Shown: positions 1 to 7,523, numbered from the stretch's first letter. The stretch is 23,650 nt of DNA from ZC4RG25 sp041687075 (GCA_041687075.1 JAWLCO010000055.1:1-23650); one strand, 5' to 3'. A program made the numbers and translations. The notes: a model not told the origin generated them from the letters alone.

Positions 1-120
1 GCCCCTGCCAAGAAGACGGCCGTGAAGGCGCCTGCGAAGCGCCGGGCTCCTGCAAAGAAGCCAGCCGCGAAGAAGACGGCTGCGAAGAAGCCTGCTGCGA
101 AGAAGAAAAAGGCAGCCTGA
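1..120 (+). CDS. C-terminal fragment of a histone H1-like lysine/alanine-rich protein (5' end outside window)
   Basis: Reading frame 1 is open from the window edge to a TGA at 118-120 and encodes 39 residues made almost only of Lys, Ala, Pro, Thr and Arg, in repeats of the type AAKK, PAKK and TAAKK. Such tails belong to bacterial histone H1-like or nucleoid-associated DNA-binding proteins, where the positive charge binds DNA non-specifically. Only the tail is visible, so the fold of the N-terminal part is unknown. It could equally be the basic tail of another DNA-binding protein, for instance an HU or topoisomerase with a Lys/Ala extension. The frame ends just before a hairpin region and a strong plus-strand terminator, which supports it as the last gene of a plus-strand transcript. 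Confidence 0.7.
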   Translation, partial: APAKKTAVKAPAKRRAPAKKPAAKKTAAKKPAAKKKKAA

Positions 121-122
121 CC

Positions 123-194
123 GGTCAATCCTGCTTTCCTGGCCGGGCACCGGGATATTGGATTGACCTATTCTCTTGCGGCACCTCGTGCCGC
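123..194 (+). repeat. Two tandem hairpins downstream of the histone-like gene
   Basis: A perfect 9-base inverted repeat (GGTCAATCC at 123-131, GGATTGACC at 160-168) is followed by a perfect 7-base stem with a 3-base loop (GCGGCAC at 178-184, GTGCCGC at 188-194). Neither is followed by a T-run. They lie between the stop codon and the terminator at 201-239, so they may fold in the 3' UTR and protect the mRNA end. A protein-binding role for the longer repeat is also possible. Confidence 0.5.
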
Positions 195-200
195 ACCATT

Positions 201-239
201 GGCCGGAGATCGCTGGGGCGTCTCCGGTCCATTTTTTTT
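201..239 (+). terminator. Rho-independent terminator of the histone-like gene
   Basis: The stem 201-209 pairs with 221-229 (GGCCGGAGA against TCTCCGGTC, 9 pairs including one G-T wobble) around an 11-base loop. A run of eight T follows at 232-239. The T-run lies on the plus side only, so it ends transcription of the upstream plus-strand gene and not of sdhB. Confidence 0.85.
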
Positions 240-314
240 AGAAGGGAGGATAGGAGGCCGTGGCACCGATGATCGAATGTGCCGGCGGCCGATGCCGTGG
301 CAAGCAGGAACGCG

Positions 315-1094
315 TCAGACGCGGCGTTCCACCATCAGCTTTTTCAGCTCAGCAATTGCCTTTGCGGGGTTGAGGCCCTTCGGGCAGGCTTTGGCGCAGT
401 TCAGGATGGTGTGACAGCGATAGAGCCGGAACGGATCCTCGAGATTGTCGAGCCGCTCGCCGGTACCTTCATCGCGCGAGTCGACCACCCAGCGGTAGGC
501 CTGTAGCAGAATCGCGGGGCCGAGATAGCGATCCGAGTTCCACCAGTAGCTCGGGCACGACGCAGAGCAGCAGGCGCACAGAATGCATTCGTAAAGACCG
601 TCAAGCTTCTCGCGGTCCTCACGTGACTGTTTCCACTCCTTGCCGGGCGTTGGCGTCGACGTCTTCAGCCACGGCTCGATAGAGCGATGCTGCGCGTAGA
701 AGTTCGTCAGGTCCGGGACGAGGTCCTTCACTACGGCCATGTGCGGCAGTGGATAGACCGTCACCGCATCCTTCACGTCGTCGAGGCCCTTTGTGCAGGC
801 GAGCGTGTTGGTGCCGTCGATGTTCATGGCGCACGAACCGCAGATGCCCTCACGGCAGGAGCGGCGGAACGTGAGCGTTGCGTCGATCTCGTTCTTGATC
901 TTGATGAGCGCGTCGAGAACCATCGGCCCGCAGGTCTCGCGATCGATCCAGTACGTATCGAGCCGCGGGTTGTGACCGTCCTCGGGGTTCCAGCGGTAAA
1001 CCTTGATCTCTTTCCAGTCGCCTTTACCGCTCGGCCTGTTCCAGGTCTTGCCCTGTTCCACTTTCGAGTTCTTCGGCAGCGTCAGTTGGACCAT
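315..1094 (-). CDS. sdhB: Succinate dehydrogenase iron-sulfur subunit SdhB
   Basis: This is the electron-transfer subunit of respiratory complex II, passing electrons from the SdhA flavin to the membrane quinone site. The 259-residue product has the usual length. It shows the [2Fe-2S] cysteines C80, C85, C88 and C100, the CxxCxxCxxxCP set at C170, C173, C176 and C180, and the later cluster cysteines C227, C233 and C237. The frame stays open upstream to 1151, but I chose the ATG at 1094 because it gives the family's N-terminus and is preceded by AAAGGA at Shine-Dalgarno distance. Unusually, sdhB does not follow sdhA directly: about 980 bases with a terminator, another gene and a candidate promoter lie between them. 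Confidence 0.97.
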   Translation of the reverse strand: MVQLTLPKNSKVEQGKTWNRPSGKGDWKEIKVYRWNPEDGHNPRLDTYWIDRETCGPMVLDALIKIKNEIDATLTFRRSCREGICGSCAMNIDGTNTLACTKGLDDVKDAVTVYPLPHMAVVKDLVPDLTNFYAQHRSIEPWLKTSTPTPGKEWKQSREDREKLDGLYECILCACCSASCPSYWWNSDRYLGPAILLQAYRWVVDSRDEGTGERLDNLEDPFRLYRCHTILNCAKACPKGLNPAKAIAELKKLMVERRV

Positions 1095-1147
1095 TGCCCC
1101 TAGTCCTTTTGCTTGGCGAGACATCGGGCCTCGCACCCCGACGCCTG

Positions 1148-1176
1148 ACATGCGAGCCTCAAGGGGTGCCTGTCAA
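1148..1176 (-). promoter_or_regulatory. Candidate sigma-70 promoter for sdhB
   Basis: On the minus strand a perfect TTGACA -35 box (1176-1171) is followed 17 bases later by GCATGT, a poor -10. A start near 1141 would give a leader of about 46 bases before the sdhB ATG. The -35 is convincing and the -10 is not, so this is a candidate supported mainly by position. Confidence 0.4.
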
Positions 1177-1236
1177 CGGGTCTATTCGTTGCAGGCGGCC
1201 GTGGGAAATGCCTGATCGCCGGTGGGGCCGTGCTCG

Positions 1237-1872
1237 TCAGTCCACCCTGTGCCGGCGAAGGTCTCTGACGAGTGCCGTCAGTTGCTCGGCCACGGACAGA
1301 GCGGTTTCGACGGACGTCTTCAGCGTGGCCCGCTGCGTGATCAGATTGTTGAGCCGCTCCTGCTGCTCGCCAAAGCCGAAGAACAGCTCTTCGGGCGCAT
1401 CGATCTCGCCGTCTTCGATGGCCGACATCACGTCGAAGCTGTTCTGCGTGGCAAGCACCAGCATCGAAGCAATGTCGTCCATGGACTTCTGATAGATCCG
1501 GGCCTCATCAGATTCAATGCGCGGGCCGTGGACGCCGAATTTCAGCGGCGATGCCGCAGCCTTGCCTTCGCCGGCGAACAGCTTTGGCTGGCGCTGAAAA
1601 CGGCGAAAGATCTCCTGCAATCCCATGCAGCAGCTTTCGAGGTCGCGCAGCGCGACGCTCGCCTTGCGCTTCGACCGGGTCCGGTCGGGCGTGCGCTCCT
1701 GGGCCACCCAGTTCACTGCAGCAATCGAGGCTATGGCTCCCAAGGCGGCTAGTGCCGGCAGGACAGCAGCGAACGGATCTGGCGCGATGCGGGTGTCGTT
1801 CTCGGCCTTGGCGGGTGCCTTCATGACGGTGTGCGCCGATGTGGTGGTCAGATGAAAGGCGGAATTCTTCAC
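1237..1872 (-). CDS. Hypothetical membrane-anchored protein between sdhA and sdhB
   Basis: I do not recognise this 211-residue protein. It has a short polar N-terminus, one hydrophobic segment at about residues 34-56 that would anchor it in the inner membrane, and then a basic patch (RTRSKRK, 64-70). A long charged, probably alpha-helical region follows, and the last 40 residues look like a coiled coil. A Cys-Cys pair sits at 81-82. The frame opens with GTG at 1872; an in-frame ATG at 1824 (residue 17) is an alternative, and neither has a clear Shine-Dalgarno. It is co-directional with the sdh genes but follows a terminator, so it is probably not a simple part of the sdhCDA transcript. Nothing in the sequence proves a role in complex II; an assembly or scaffold function would be speculation. 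Confidence 0.7.
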   Translation of the reverse strand: MKNSAFHLTTTSAHTVMKAPAKAENDTRIAPDPFAAVLPALAALGAIASIAAVNWVAQERTPDRTRSKRKASVALRDLESCCMGLQEIFRRFQRQPKLFAGEGKAAASPLKFGVHGPRIESDEARIYQKSMDDIASMLVLATQNSFDVMSAIEDGEIDAPEELFFGFGEQQERLNNLITQRATLKTSVETALSVAEQLTALVRDLRRHRVD

Positions 1873-2002
1873 GGGTTGAGACGCGCAGGCGGTGATGCGA
1901 GCGCCAGAACGTGATTCGAATGGCGAAATCGTCCTACACGGCTGGCACGCTCACAATTGCCGCGCGGTGACACATTCACGACAAAAGAAAGCAGGCACTC
2001 AG

Positions 2003-2032
2003 AAAAATGGCGGCCTCCTGACGGAAGCCGCC
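2003..2032 (-). terminator. Rho-independent terminator after sdhA
   Basis: Read on the minus strand, GGCGGC (2032-2027) pairs with GCCGCC (2014-2009). Three further inner pairs follow past a one-base mismatch, closing a 4-base loop. After the stem come A and five T (2007-2003). It sits about 45 bases beyond the sdhA stop and should end or attenuate the sdhCDA message before the hypothetical gene and sdhB. Confidence 0.75.
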
Positions 2033-2076
2033 TTCATCGAAATTGCCGCAGGCGTGAGCGGTCGCCGACTTCCGCC

Positions 2077-3927
2077 TCAGTACACGCGGGCTTTCGGCTC
2101 TATGTAGCTCATCTCGTTGGTGAGCGTGTAATTGTGCACCGGCCTGAATTCGAGCCGCACCGTCTTCGTGTCGTAATCGGCCCACGCCAGCGTGTGCTTC
2201 ATCCAGTTGGCGTCGTCGCGGTTGGGATAATCTTCCCGCGCATGGGCGCCGCGGCTTTCCTTGCGGTTCTCGGCGCCGACAACCGTCACCGCGGCCTGGG
2301 CAATCAGGTTGTCGTACTCCAGCGTCTCGATCAGGTCGGAGTTCCAGATCAGCGAACGGTCGCTGACCTTGATGTCCTCCGACAGCTTCCAGATCTCGGT
2401 GATCTTCTCGATGCCTTCGGCCAGCACCGGCCCGTCCCGGAAAACGGCGCAGTTGCTCTGCATCGTCTTCTGCATCTGCAGGCGGAGATCCGCCGTGGGT
2501 GTGGAGCCCGAGGCGTTGCGGAAGCGGTCGAGTCGCGACAGCGCCAGGTCGGCCGCGTCGCTCGGCAGCTCCGGATGGGCCGCGCCGCGCTCGACCGTCT
2601 CGGCGCAGCGCAGGCCGGCCGCGCGGCCGAACACGACGAGGTCGATCAGCGAATTCGAGCCGAGGCGGTTGGCTCCGTGCACGGACACGCAGCCCGCCTC
2701 CCCGATGGCCATCAAGCCGGGCACCACGTGATCCGGGTTGCCGTCCTTCAGCGTCAGCACCTCGCCGTAATAGTTCGTCGGGATGCCACCCATGTTGTAA
2801 TGCACCGTCGGCAGCACCGGGATCGGCTGGCGCGTAAGATCGACGCCGGCAAAGATCTTCGCACTCTCCGTGATGCCGGGCAGGCGCTCTGCCAGGATCT
2901 TCGGGTCGAGGTGGTCGAGGTGGAGATAGATGTGGTCCTTCTCCGGACCGACACCTCGGCCCTCCCGGATCTCGATGGTCATCGAGCGGGAGACGACGTC
3001 GCGGGAGGCGAGATCCTTGGCGTGCGGCGCGTACCGCTCCATGAACCGTTCGCCTTCGGAATTGGTGAGGTATCCACCCTCGCCGCGCGCGCCTTCCGTA
3101 ATCAGCACGCCGGCACCGTAGATTCCGGTCGGGTGGAACTGCACGAACTCCATATCCTGAAGCGGAAGGCCGGCGCGAAGCACCATCGCGTTGCCGTCGC
3201 CTGTGCAGGTGTGGGCCGATGTGCAGGAGAAATACGCGCGACCATAGCCACCGGTGGCCAGGATCGTTTTCTTGGCCCGGAATCGATGCACCGTGCCGTC
3301 CTCGAGGCACAGCGCAACGATACCACGGCATGCCCCTTCCTGGTCCATGATCAGGTCGATGGCGAAATACTCGACGAAAAACTCCGCCGAGTAGCGCAGC
3401 GACTGCCCGTAAAGGGTGTGCAGCATGGCGTGACCGGTCCGGTCGGCAGCTGCGCAGGTGCGCTGAGCCGGTGGGCCTTCGCCGAACTCCGTGGTCATGC
3501 CGCCAAAAGGCCGCTGGTAGATGCGGCCGTCCTCCGTTCGGCTGAACGGGACGCCAAAGTGCTCGAGCTCGTAGACGGCCTCGGGGGCATTCCGGCACAG
3601 GTACTCGATGGCATCCTGGTCGCCGAGCCAGTCGCTGCCCTTCACGGTATCGTACATGTGCCAGCGCCAGTCGTCCGGCCCCATGTTGCCGAGCGCTGCT
3701 GCGACACCGCCCTGCGCGGCCACCGTATGCGACCGCGTCGGAAAGACCTTTGTCACACAGGCCGTCTTGAGGCCGGCCTGCGCGGCACCAAGCGTCGCTC
3801 TCAAACCAGCGCCGCCGGCGCCGACCACCACGACATCGAAGGTATGATCGGTGAGCGGGTAGGCCCTGCCATTCACCGCGGGCTTGGCAACCCCGGAAGT
3901 TCCCGCCTTGCCGTTAGAAACAGACAT
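2077..3927 (-). CDS. sdhA: Succinate dehydrogenase flavoprotein subunit SdhA
   Basis: This is the catalytic subunit of complex II, oxidising succinate to fumarate with covalent FAD. The 616-residue length is typical. It shows the dinucleotide-binding GAGGAG near 36-41, the RSHTVAAQGG motif with the FAD-linking His at 67, FHPTG with His265, the RGEGG active-site loop at 281-285, an RDVVSR segment near 309, and GANRLGSNSLIDLVVFGRAAG near the C-terminal part of the FAD domain. The frame continues upstream to 4191, but that part overlaps sdhD in another frame. I chose the ATG at 3927, which overlaps the sdhD stop as TGATG, a sign of translational coupling. Confidence 0.97.
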   Translation of the reverse strand: MSVSNGKAGTSGVAKPAVNGRAYPLTDHTFDVVVVGAGGAGLRATLGAAQAGLKTACVTKVFPTRSHTVAAQGGVAAALGNMGPDDWRWHMYDTVKGSDWLGDQDAIEYLCRNAPEAVYELEHFGVPFSRTEDGRIYQRPFGGMTTEFGEGPPAQRTCAAADRTGHAMLHTLYGQSLRYSAEFFVEYFAIDLIMDQEGACRGIVALCLEDGTVHRFRAKKTILATGGYGRAYFSCTSAHTCTGDGNAMVLRAGLPLQDMEFVQFHPTGIYGAGVLITEGARGEGGYLTNSEGERFMERYAPHAKDLASRDVVSRSMTIEIREGRGVGPEKDHIYLHLDHLDPKILAERLPGITESAKIFAGVDLTRQPIPVLPTVHYNMGGIPTNYYGEVLTLKDGNPDHVVPGLMAIGEAGCVSVHGANRLGSNSLIDLVVFGRAAGLRCAETVERGAAHPELPSDAADLALSRLDRFRNASGSTPTADLRLQMQKTMQSNCAVFRDGPVLAEGIEKITEIWKLSEDIKVSDRSLIWNSDLIETLEYDNLIAQAAVTVVGAENRKESRGAHAREDYPNRDDANWMKHTLAWADYDTKTVRLEFRPVHNYTLTNEMSYIEPKARVY

Positions 3928-4313
3928 CAGATTGCTACCCCAAAGCTCAGCTTGAGCACCGCATAAACGCTCGCCAGACCAATCAGGATCGCGAAGAACG
4001 TATTCAGCATCAGCAGCGCGATCTTGGCGCCTTCCGCGTGCACGTAATCCTCGATGATCACCTGCATTCCGATCCGCATGTGAATGACGGTGGTGATGAT
4101 GAAGAGTACGAGCAGGACGGCGACGATCGGGTTTGCGAGCGTCTGCCTGACCGTCTCGTAATCGGCGCCGACGAGGGCGAGGGCGAACCACAGCATGAAT
4201 GGCAGCAGCAGCAATGCCGCCACCGACGTGACACGCTGGCGCCAGAAGTGATCGGTGCCTTCTTTCGCCGAACCCAGCCGACGAACGTTTTTCAGGGGTG
4301 TGCGCATCGCCAT
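3927..4313 (-). CDS. sdhD: Succinate dehydrogenase membrane anchor subunit SdhD
   Basis: This small hydrophobic subunit anchors complex II and forms the heme b and quinone site together with SdhC. The 128-residue product has three hydrophobic segments (about 29-50, 61-79 and 97-121). Family residues are visible: His78 in HMRIG, and Asp89-Tyr90 in the IEDY motif, equivalent to the quinone-site Asp-Tyr of E. coli SdhD. I chose the ATG at 4313, which lies two bases after the sdhC stop, over the longer frame to 4583 that is a shadow of sdhC. Its stop overlaps the sdhA start. The short spacing and overlap indicate one sdhCDA message. Confidence 0.95.
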   Translation of the reverse strand: MAMRTPLKNVRRLGSAKEGTDHFWRQRVTSVAALLLLPFMLWFALALVGADYETVRQTLANPIVAVLLVLFIITTVIHMRIGMQVIIEDYVHAEGAKIALLMLNTFFAILIGLASVYAVLKLSFGVAI

Positions 4314-4315
4314 CG

Positions 4316-4735
4316 TTACGCCCCTCCGCCCAGGAAAATGGCCACGGCCCAGATCAGAACCGTCAGCGTCACGGAGCCGATGATGGTGCTCCAGCACAGG
4401 ATATCGACCGACTTCAGATCGAAGCCACGGCCGGTATCCCAGATCAGGTGCCGGATGCCGCCGAGCGCGTGGTGAATGAGCGCCCACGTATACCCGAACA
4501 GAATGATCCGGCCGATGATCGTGCCGAAAAACCAGCTGGCGGTTGCGAAGTGCTCCGGTCCTGTCGCTGCTGCCAGCAGCCACCAGGCGAGCAGCAGGGT
4601 TCCGAAATAGAGGGCCGCACCAGTGATGCGATGTAGGATCGACATCACCATGTTGATCAGCGGTGAATAAATTTGCAGGTGTGGCGAGAGCGGTCGCTCA
4701 ACCCGCGGCAGCTCCCGTGCCTTGGCTTCGGCCAT
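4316..4735 (-). CDS. sdhC: Succinate dehydrogenase cytochrome b556 subunit SdhC
   Basis: This is the first gene of the sdh message and encodes the 139-residue cytochrome b subunit of complex II. Typical motifs are RPLSPHLQIY at 14-23, SILHRITG at 32-39 with the quinone-site Ser32 and Arg36, and HHALGGIRHLIWD at 88-100, where His89 is the expected heme ligand. Three transmembrane helices are visible at about 37-57, 68-92 and 113-135. The ATG at 4735 has an AGGAG Shine-Dalgarno a few bases upstream. The sdhD start lies two bases beyond its stop. Confidence 0.96.
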   Translation of the reverse strand: MAEAKARELPRVERPLSPHLQIYSPLINMVMSILHRITGAALYFGTLLLAWWLLAAATGPEHFATASWFFGTIIGRIILFGYTWALIHHALGGIRHLIWDTGRGFDLKSVDILCWSTIIGSVTLTVLIWAVAIFLGGGA

Positions 4736-5072
4736 CGGGCTCTCCTCGTGGCGCAGATTTCGTCCGCTGCCTTGTAGCGCGCGTTCGCCGATGCAGCAAT
4801 TACTCGAACGGACGCATATCAGAGTCGTGGAAATCGGTTAGCTGCTTCGACCCGCCCCTCTTTTTGAACGTGGCCATGCTGGAACCGCTGAGCGCGGTCC
4901 GCCGGATGTTCCGATGTCTCGTCTTCACACGCGGAGCGGCTGCTCCCTGGAACTGCCCGCGATAGAGGCTGTTGTTGCGGGGGGCCGAGGAGCCCCGGCG
5001 ATGTGCCAGCCCAGCGGTGCCGAGATGCCGGAGCGATATCCGAACAGGTTGAGCCGTGATGGGCTCGGGAAC
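4736..5072. other. 337-base intergenic region upstream of sdhC
   Basis: The stretch holds the sdhC Shine-Dalgarno and a weak candidate sdh promoter. No tRNA, terminator or convincing ORF was seen in the remainder. A plus-strand frame open from 4914 and a minus-strand frame across 4800-5333 both cross it but show no family features here. Confidence 0.4.
4772..4799 (-). promoter_or_regulatory. Possible sdhCDA promoter
   Basis: On the minus strand TTGCTG (4799-4794) and CTACAA (4777-4772) are 16 bases apart, resembling the CTTGAC/CTATAT-type promoters of alphaproteobacteria. Transcription would begin about 30 bases before the sdhC ATG. Both boxes deviate from consensus, so this is tentative. 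Confidence 0.3.
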
Positions 5073-5369
5073 ATGGGGTCGTGTTCTCAGGTAGCTTCGG
5101 CGGTCGTGATCGGCACGGTGCTGGTCATCGGAATCGCCAATTCCGCAGCACCAGGCTTGGCGCAGAAGCCATCTCACACGGTAAGCTTCGCCTCTGGCAG
5201 CAGCGGCGCGAAGAAGGAGAGCACAAGAAGCAAACAGAAGAAGAAGAATAAGAAGAAGGAGAGAAGCAACAGCTGCCCTCCCGACTGGATGAGAGAAACG
5301 AACGGAAGTGGCGTCCAGATCGGAACTGGCCAACCCGACGGTGTCCCGCCGATCGGCTGCTCAGACTGA
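5073..5369 (+). CDS. Small predicted secreted lysine-rich protein, unknown function
   Basis: The 98-residue frame begins with a probable Sec signal peptide: a hydrophobic core (AVVIGTVLVIGIA) ends at an APGLA-type cleavage site near residue 30. The mature part starts with a Ser/Gly stretch, continues with a very basic Lys/Arg/Ser block encoded by a purine-rich tract (about 5205-5270), and ends in a short Pro/Gly-rich segment bounded by two cysteines (CPPDW to PPIGC) that could form a disulfide. No known family is recognised. I chose ATG 5073 because it places the signal peptide at the N-terminus; in-frame ATGs at 4914 and 5025 are alternatives, and no start has a strong Shine-Dalgarno. A minus-strand frame over the same bases encodes a leucine-rich stretch and is the main competing reading. 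Confidence 0.45.
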   Translation: MGSCSQVASAVVIGTVLVIGIANSAAPGLAQKPSHTVSFASGSSGAKKESTRSKQKKKNKKKERSNSCPPDWMRETNGSGVQIGTGQPDGVPPIGCSD

Positions 5370-5408
5370 GAGTCCTCGGCGGGGTGGCTGATGGCCAGTG
5401 CTGACTAG

Positions 5409-6467
5409 CTAGCGCGGCATCAGCACCCACGCATCGAGGTCGAGGACGACTCCGTCCTCGTAGGTTCCCGATTCGGTCTTGTAGGGAAAGTCGGCTGCGG
5501 CTCGGTTCTTGAGGGCGACGAGGCGGATTCGAAGGGCTCCGAGATCGCTGCGGTGGGGCAGTTCGGCTTTATCCAGCACCTCTGACCATGCGTAGATCGT
5601 GTCGCCCGCGAAGCACGGCGCAACGTGCCGGCCGCCGTTGATGGCGGCGAGGTGGTAGGCGTTGGCGAGGCCGTTGAAGGACAGCGCGCGCGCCATCGAG
5701 ATCACGACGCCGCCGTAGACCAGACGCCGGCCGAAGCGCCCGGCGCTTTCCGTGTGCTGGTTGAAATGTACCCTGGCGGTGTTCTGGTAGAGGCGGGTGG
5801 CAAGCTGGTGCTCGGCTTCCTCGATGGTGACGCCATCGGAATGGTCGATGCGTTCGCCCACGGCGTAGTCCGCCCAAAGGAAGGGCGAGCCGGCCAGCTG
5901 CGTGTCATAGTCTGACCGCGCCAGCTGCGGCAACGCATGGCCAAGCGCGTCGGGCGCGACGCATTCGGGCAGATCGGGGATATGCGGTTCAGGCGCCGGG
6001 GAAGCCTTGTCCCGTTTGCGCAACATCACCCAGCGCACGTACTCGAGCACCGTTTCGCCGTCCTGGTTCTGCCCTGTCGAGCGGACGTAGACGACACCTG
6101 TCTCGCGGTTCGAGTTCTCCTTGAGCCCGATCACCTCGGAGTCTGCGCTCAGCGTGTCTCCCGGATAAACCGGCGCCAGGAAGCGGCAGTCGGCATAGCC
6201 GAGATTGGCGACGGCATTGAGCGAGATGTCCGGCACTGTCTTGCCGAATACGGTGTGAAACACGAGCAGATCGTCGATCGGCGCGCGCGGATAGCCGATG
6301 GCCCGGGCGAACATGTCGGACGATTGCACCGCGAAACGTGCGCCATAAAGACTGGCGTAGACGGCGACGTCGCCTTCGGTCAGCGTGCGCGGCGTGGCGT
6401 GATGGATGATCTGACCGAGCTGGAAATCCTCGAAGAAGTTGCCGCCAGTGGTCTTGCCGGATGCCAT
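5409..6467 (-). CDS. MaoC-family double-hotdog dehydratase, probable mesaconyl-CoA (beta-methylmalyl-CoA) hydratase
   Basis: This 352-residue protein has two hotdog units (about 12-155 and 180-345) of the MaoC type, each with a GDT-containing motif (YPGDTL at 101-106 and FAGDTI in the second half). Length and layout fit the mesaconyl-C1-CoA hydratase / beta-methylmalyl-CoA dehydratase (Mch/Mcd) of the ethylmalonyl-CoA pathway, which interconverts mesaconyl-CoA and beta-methylmalyl-CoA. The ATG at 6467 is preceded by GGAGGAG. It lies 21 bases after the stop of a CitE-type lyase gene whose family acts on malyl-CoA esters, and this strengthens the assignment. Other MaoC-type enoyl-CoA hydratases remain possible because the substrate cannot be proved from sequence. 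Confidence 0.85.
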   Translation of the reverse strand: MASGKTTGGNFFEDFQLGQIIHHATPRTLTEGDVAVYASLYGARFAVQSSDMFARAIGYPRAPIDDLLVFHTVFGKTVPDISLNAVANLGYADCRFLAPVYPGDTLSADSEVIGLKENSNRETGVVYVRSTGQNQDGETVLEYVRWVMLRKRDKASPAPEPHIPDLPECVAPDALGHALPQLARSDYDTQLAGSPFLWADYAVGERIDHSDGVTIEEAEHQLATRLYQNTARVHFNQHTESAGRFGRRLVYGGVVISMARALSFNGLANAYHLAAINGGRHVAPCFAGDTIYAWSEVLDKAELPHRSDLGALRIRLVALKNRAAADFPYKTESGTYEDGVVLDLDAWVLMPR

Positions 6468-6488
6468 CTAAGCTCCTCCAGTCCCTCT

Positions 6489-7367
6489 TCAGGCGCCTTC
6501 GCGGGCCGCGATCGCCTCGGCGATCTCGACCGTCCGCTTTGCCATGTCAGCGTGAAGCAACTCCACCATGCGGCCATCGACTGTGATGGCGCCTTTGCCC
6601 TGGTTCTGCGGCTCTGAAAACGCGCTGAGGATCTTGCGCGCCCACTCTACCTCGGCGGCGGTGGGTGAGAAGATCTCGTTGGCCGGTTCGACCTGGTCCG
6701 GGTGGATCAGCGTCTTGCCGTCCATCCCGAGCTGCCGGCCCTGGATGCACTCGCGCCGGAAACCCTCGACGTCCTTGAACGCATTGTAGACCCCGTCGAG
6801 CACGTCGATCCCGTAGGCGCGCGCCGCGGTCACGGCGGCTGAGAGCCAGTAGAGCGCCGCCGTCCGAGTGGGGTCGAGTTCCGCCCGGGTCTCCTTGACG
6901 AGATCATTGGTGCCGAGGACGAAGCAGGCGAGCCGTGTCGATCGATCTCGGGCGGTTGCGGCAATCTCGCGCAGGTTGAGGATCGCCAGCGGTGTCTCGA
7001 TCATCGCCCAGACGCGGATCTTCCCCGGCGCCTGGCTGAGACCCGCGCCAATCTCGGCGAGCTGCCCAGCAGTCGAAACCTTCGGTACGAGAATGGCGTC
7101 CGGAGCAGCGGCTGCTGCACTTGCCAGATCCTCCGCGCCCCATGGCGTGTCGAGCCCGTTGATCCGAACCACCAGCTCACGGCTGCCATACCCGCCGCCG
7201 CTGACGGCCGCCATCACCTGCTCGCGGGCCGTCTCCTTCGCTTCGGGCGAAACAGCATCCTCGAGATCGAAGATGACCACGTCTGCGGCGAGCGTCTTCG
7301 CCTTCTCCAGGGCCCGAGTGTTGGAGCCGGGCATGTAGAGCGCACTGCGGCGTGGGCGAATGGCCAT
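6489..7367 (-). CDS. HpcH/HpaI aldolase / citrate lyase family CoA-ester lyase (malyl-CoA thioesterase or lyase type)
   Basis: The 292-residue protein is a CitE-like TIM barrel. It shows LYMPGS at 10-15, FDLEDAV at 33-39, a conserved VRING at 67-71, MIET with the metal-binding Glu124, LGTNDL with Asp155, and DGKTLIHPDQ at 216-225. As I recall it, the sequence is closer to the Rhodobacter (3S)-malyl-CoA thioesterase (Mcl2) type than to the longer malyl-CoA/beta-methylmalyl-CoA lyase Mcl1. Both act in the ethylmalonyl-CoA pathway, so I leave out a gene symbol. The frame is open upstream to 8054, across the divergent oxidoreductase gene; the ATG at 7367 with GAGGAGA before it is the right start. 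It forms an operon with the hydratase downstream. Confidence 0.88.
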   Translation of the reverse strand: MAIRPRRSALYMPGSNTRALEKAKTLAADVVIFDLEDAVSPEAKETAREQVMAAVSGGGYGSRELVVRINGLDTPWGAEDLASAAAAAPDAILVPKVSTAGQLAEIGAGLSQAPGKIRVWAMIETPLAILNLREIAATARDRSTRLACFVLGTNDLVKETRAELDPTRTAALYWLSAAVTAARAYGIDVLDGVYNAFKDVEGFRRECIQGRQLGMDGKTLIHPDQVEPANEIFSPTAAEVEWARKILSAFSEPQNQGKGAITVDGRMVELLHADMAKRTVEIAEAIAAREGA

Positions 7368-7523
7368 GAGTTCTCCTCGGGAGATGACAGACTTTGAGCC
7401 GGAAGCTAGTGCAGAGGCAGTGACTTTTGAAAGACAGAAGTTTTGCCTGTGGTCGCGTGTCGGCTTGGCACTCATGGCGCGCTTCGGCACAGTGCGAGCC
7501 CGGCCTGATCGGGTGGAGAGCAC

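Noticed and set aside
1957..3966. Plus-strand 669-codon open frame across sdhA
   Set aside because: It lies antisense to a clear sdhA, and its His/Arg/Ala-rich translation shows no family motifs. Long antisense frames are common in GC-rich DNA.
4800..5333. Minus-strand 177-codon frame with a leucine-rich segment
   Set aside because: The leucine run is the antisense of a purine-rich tract, and the rest has no family features. The plus-strand frame with a signal peptide is the better reading, though not certain.
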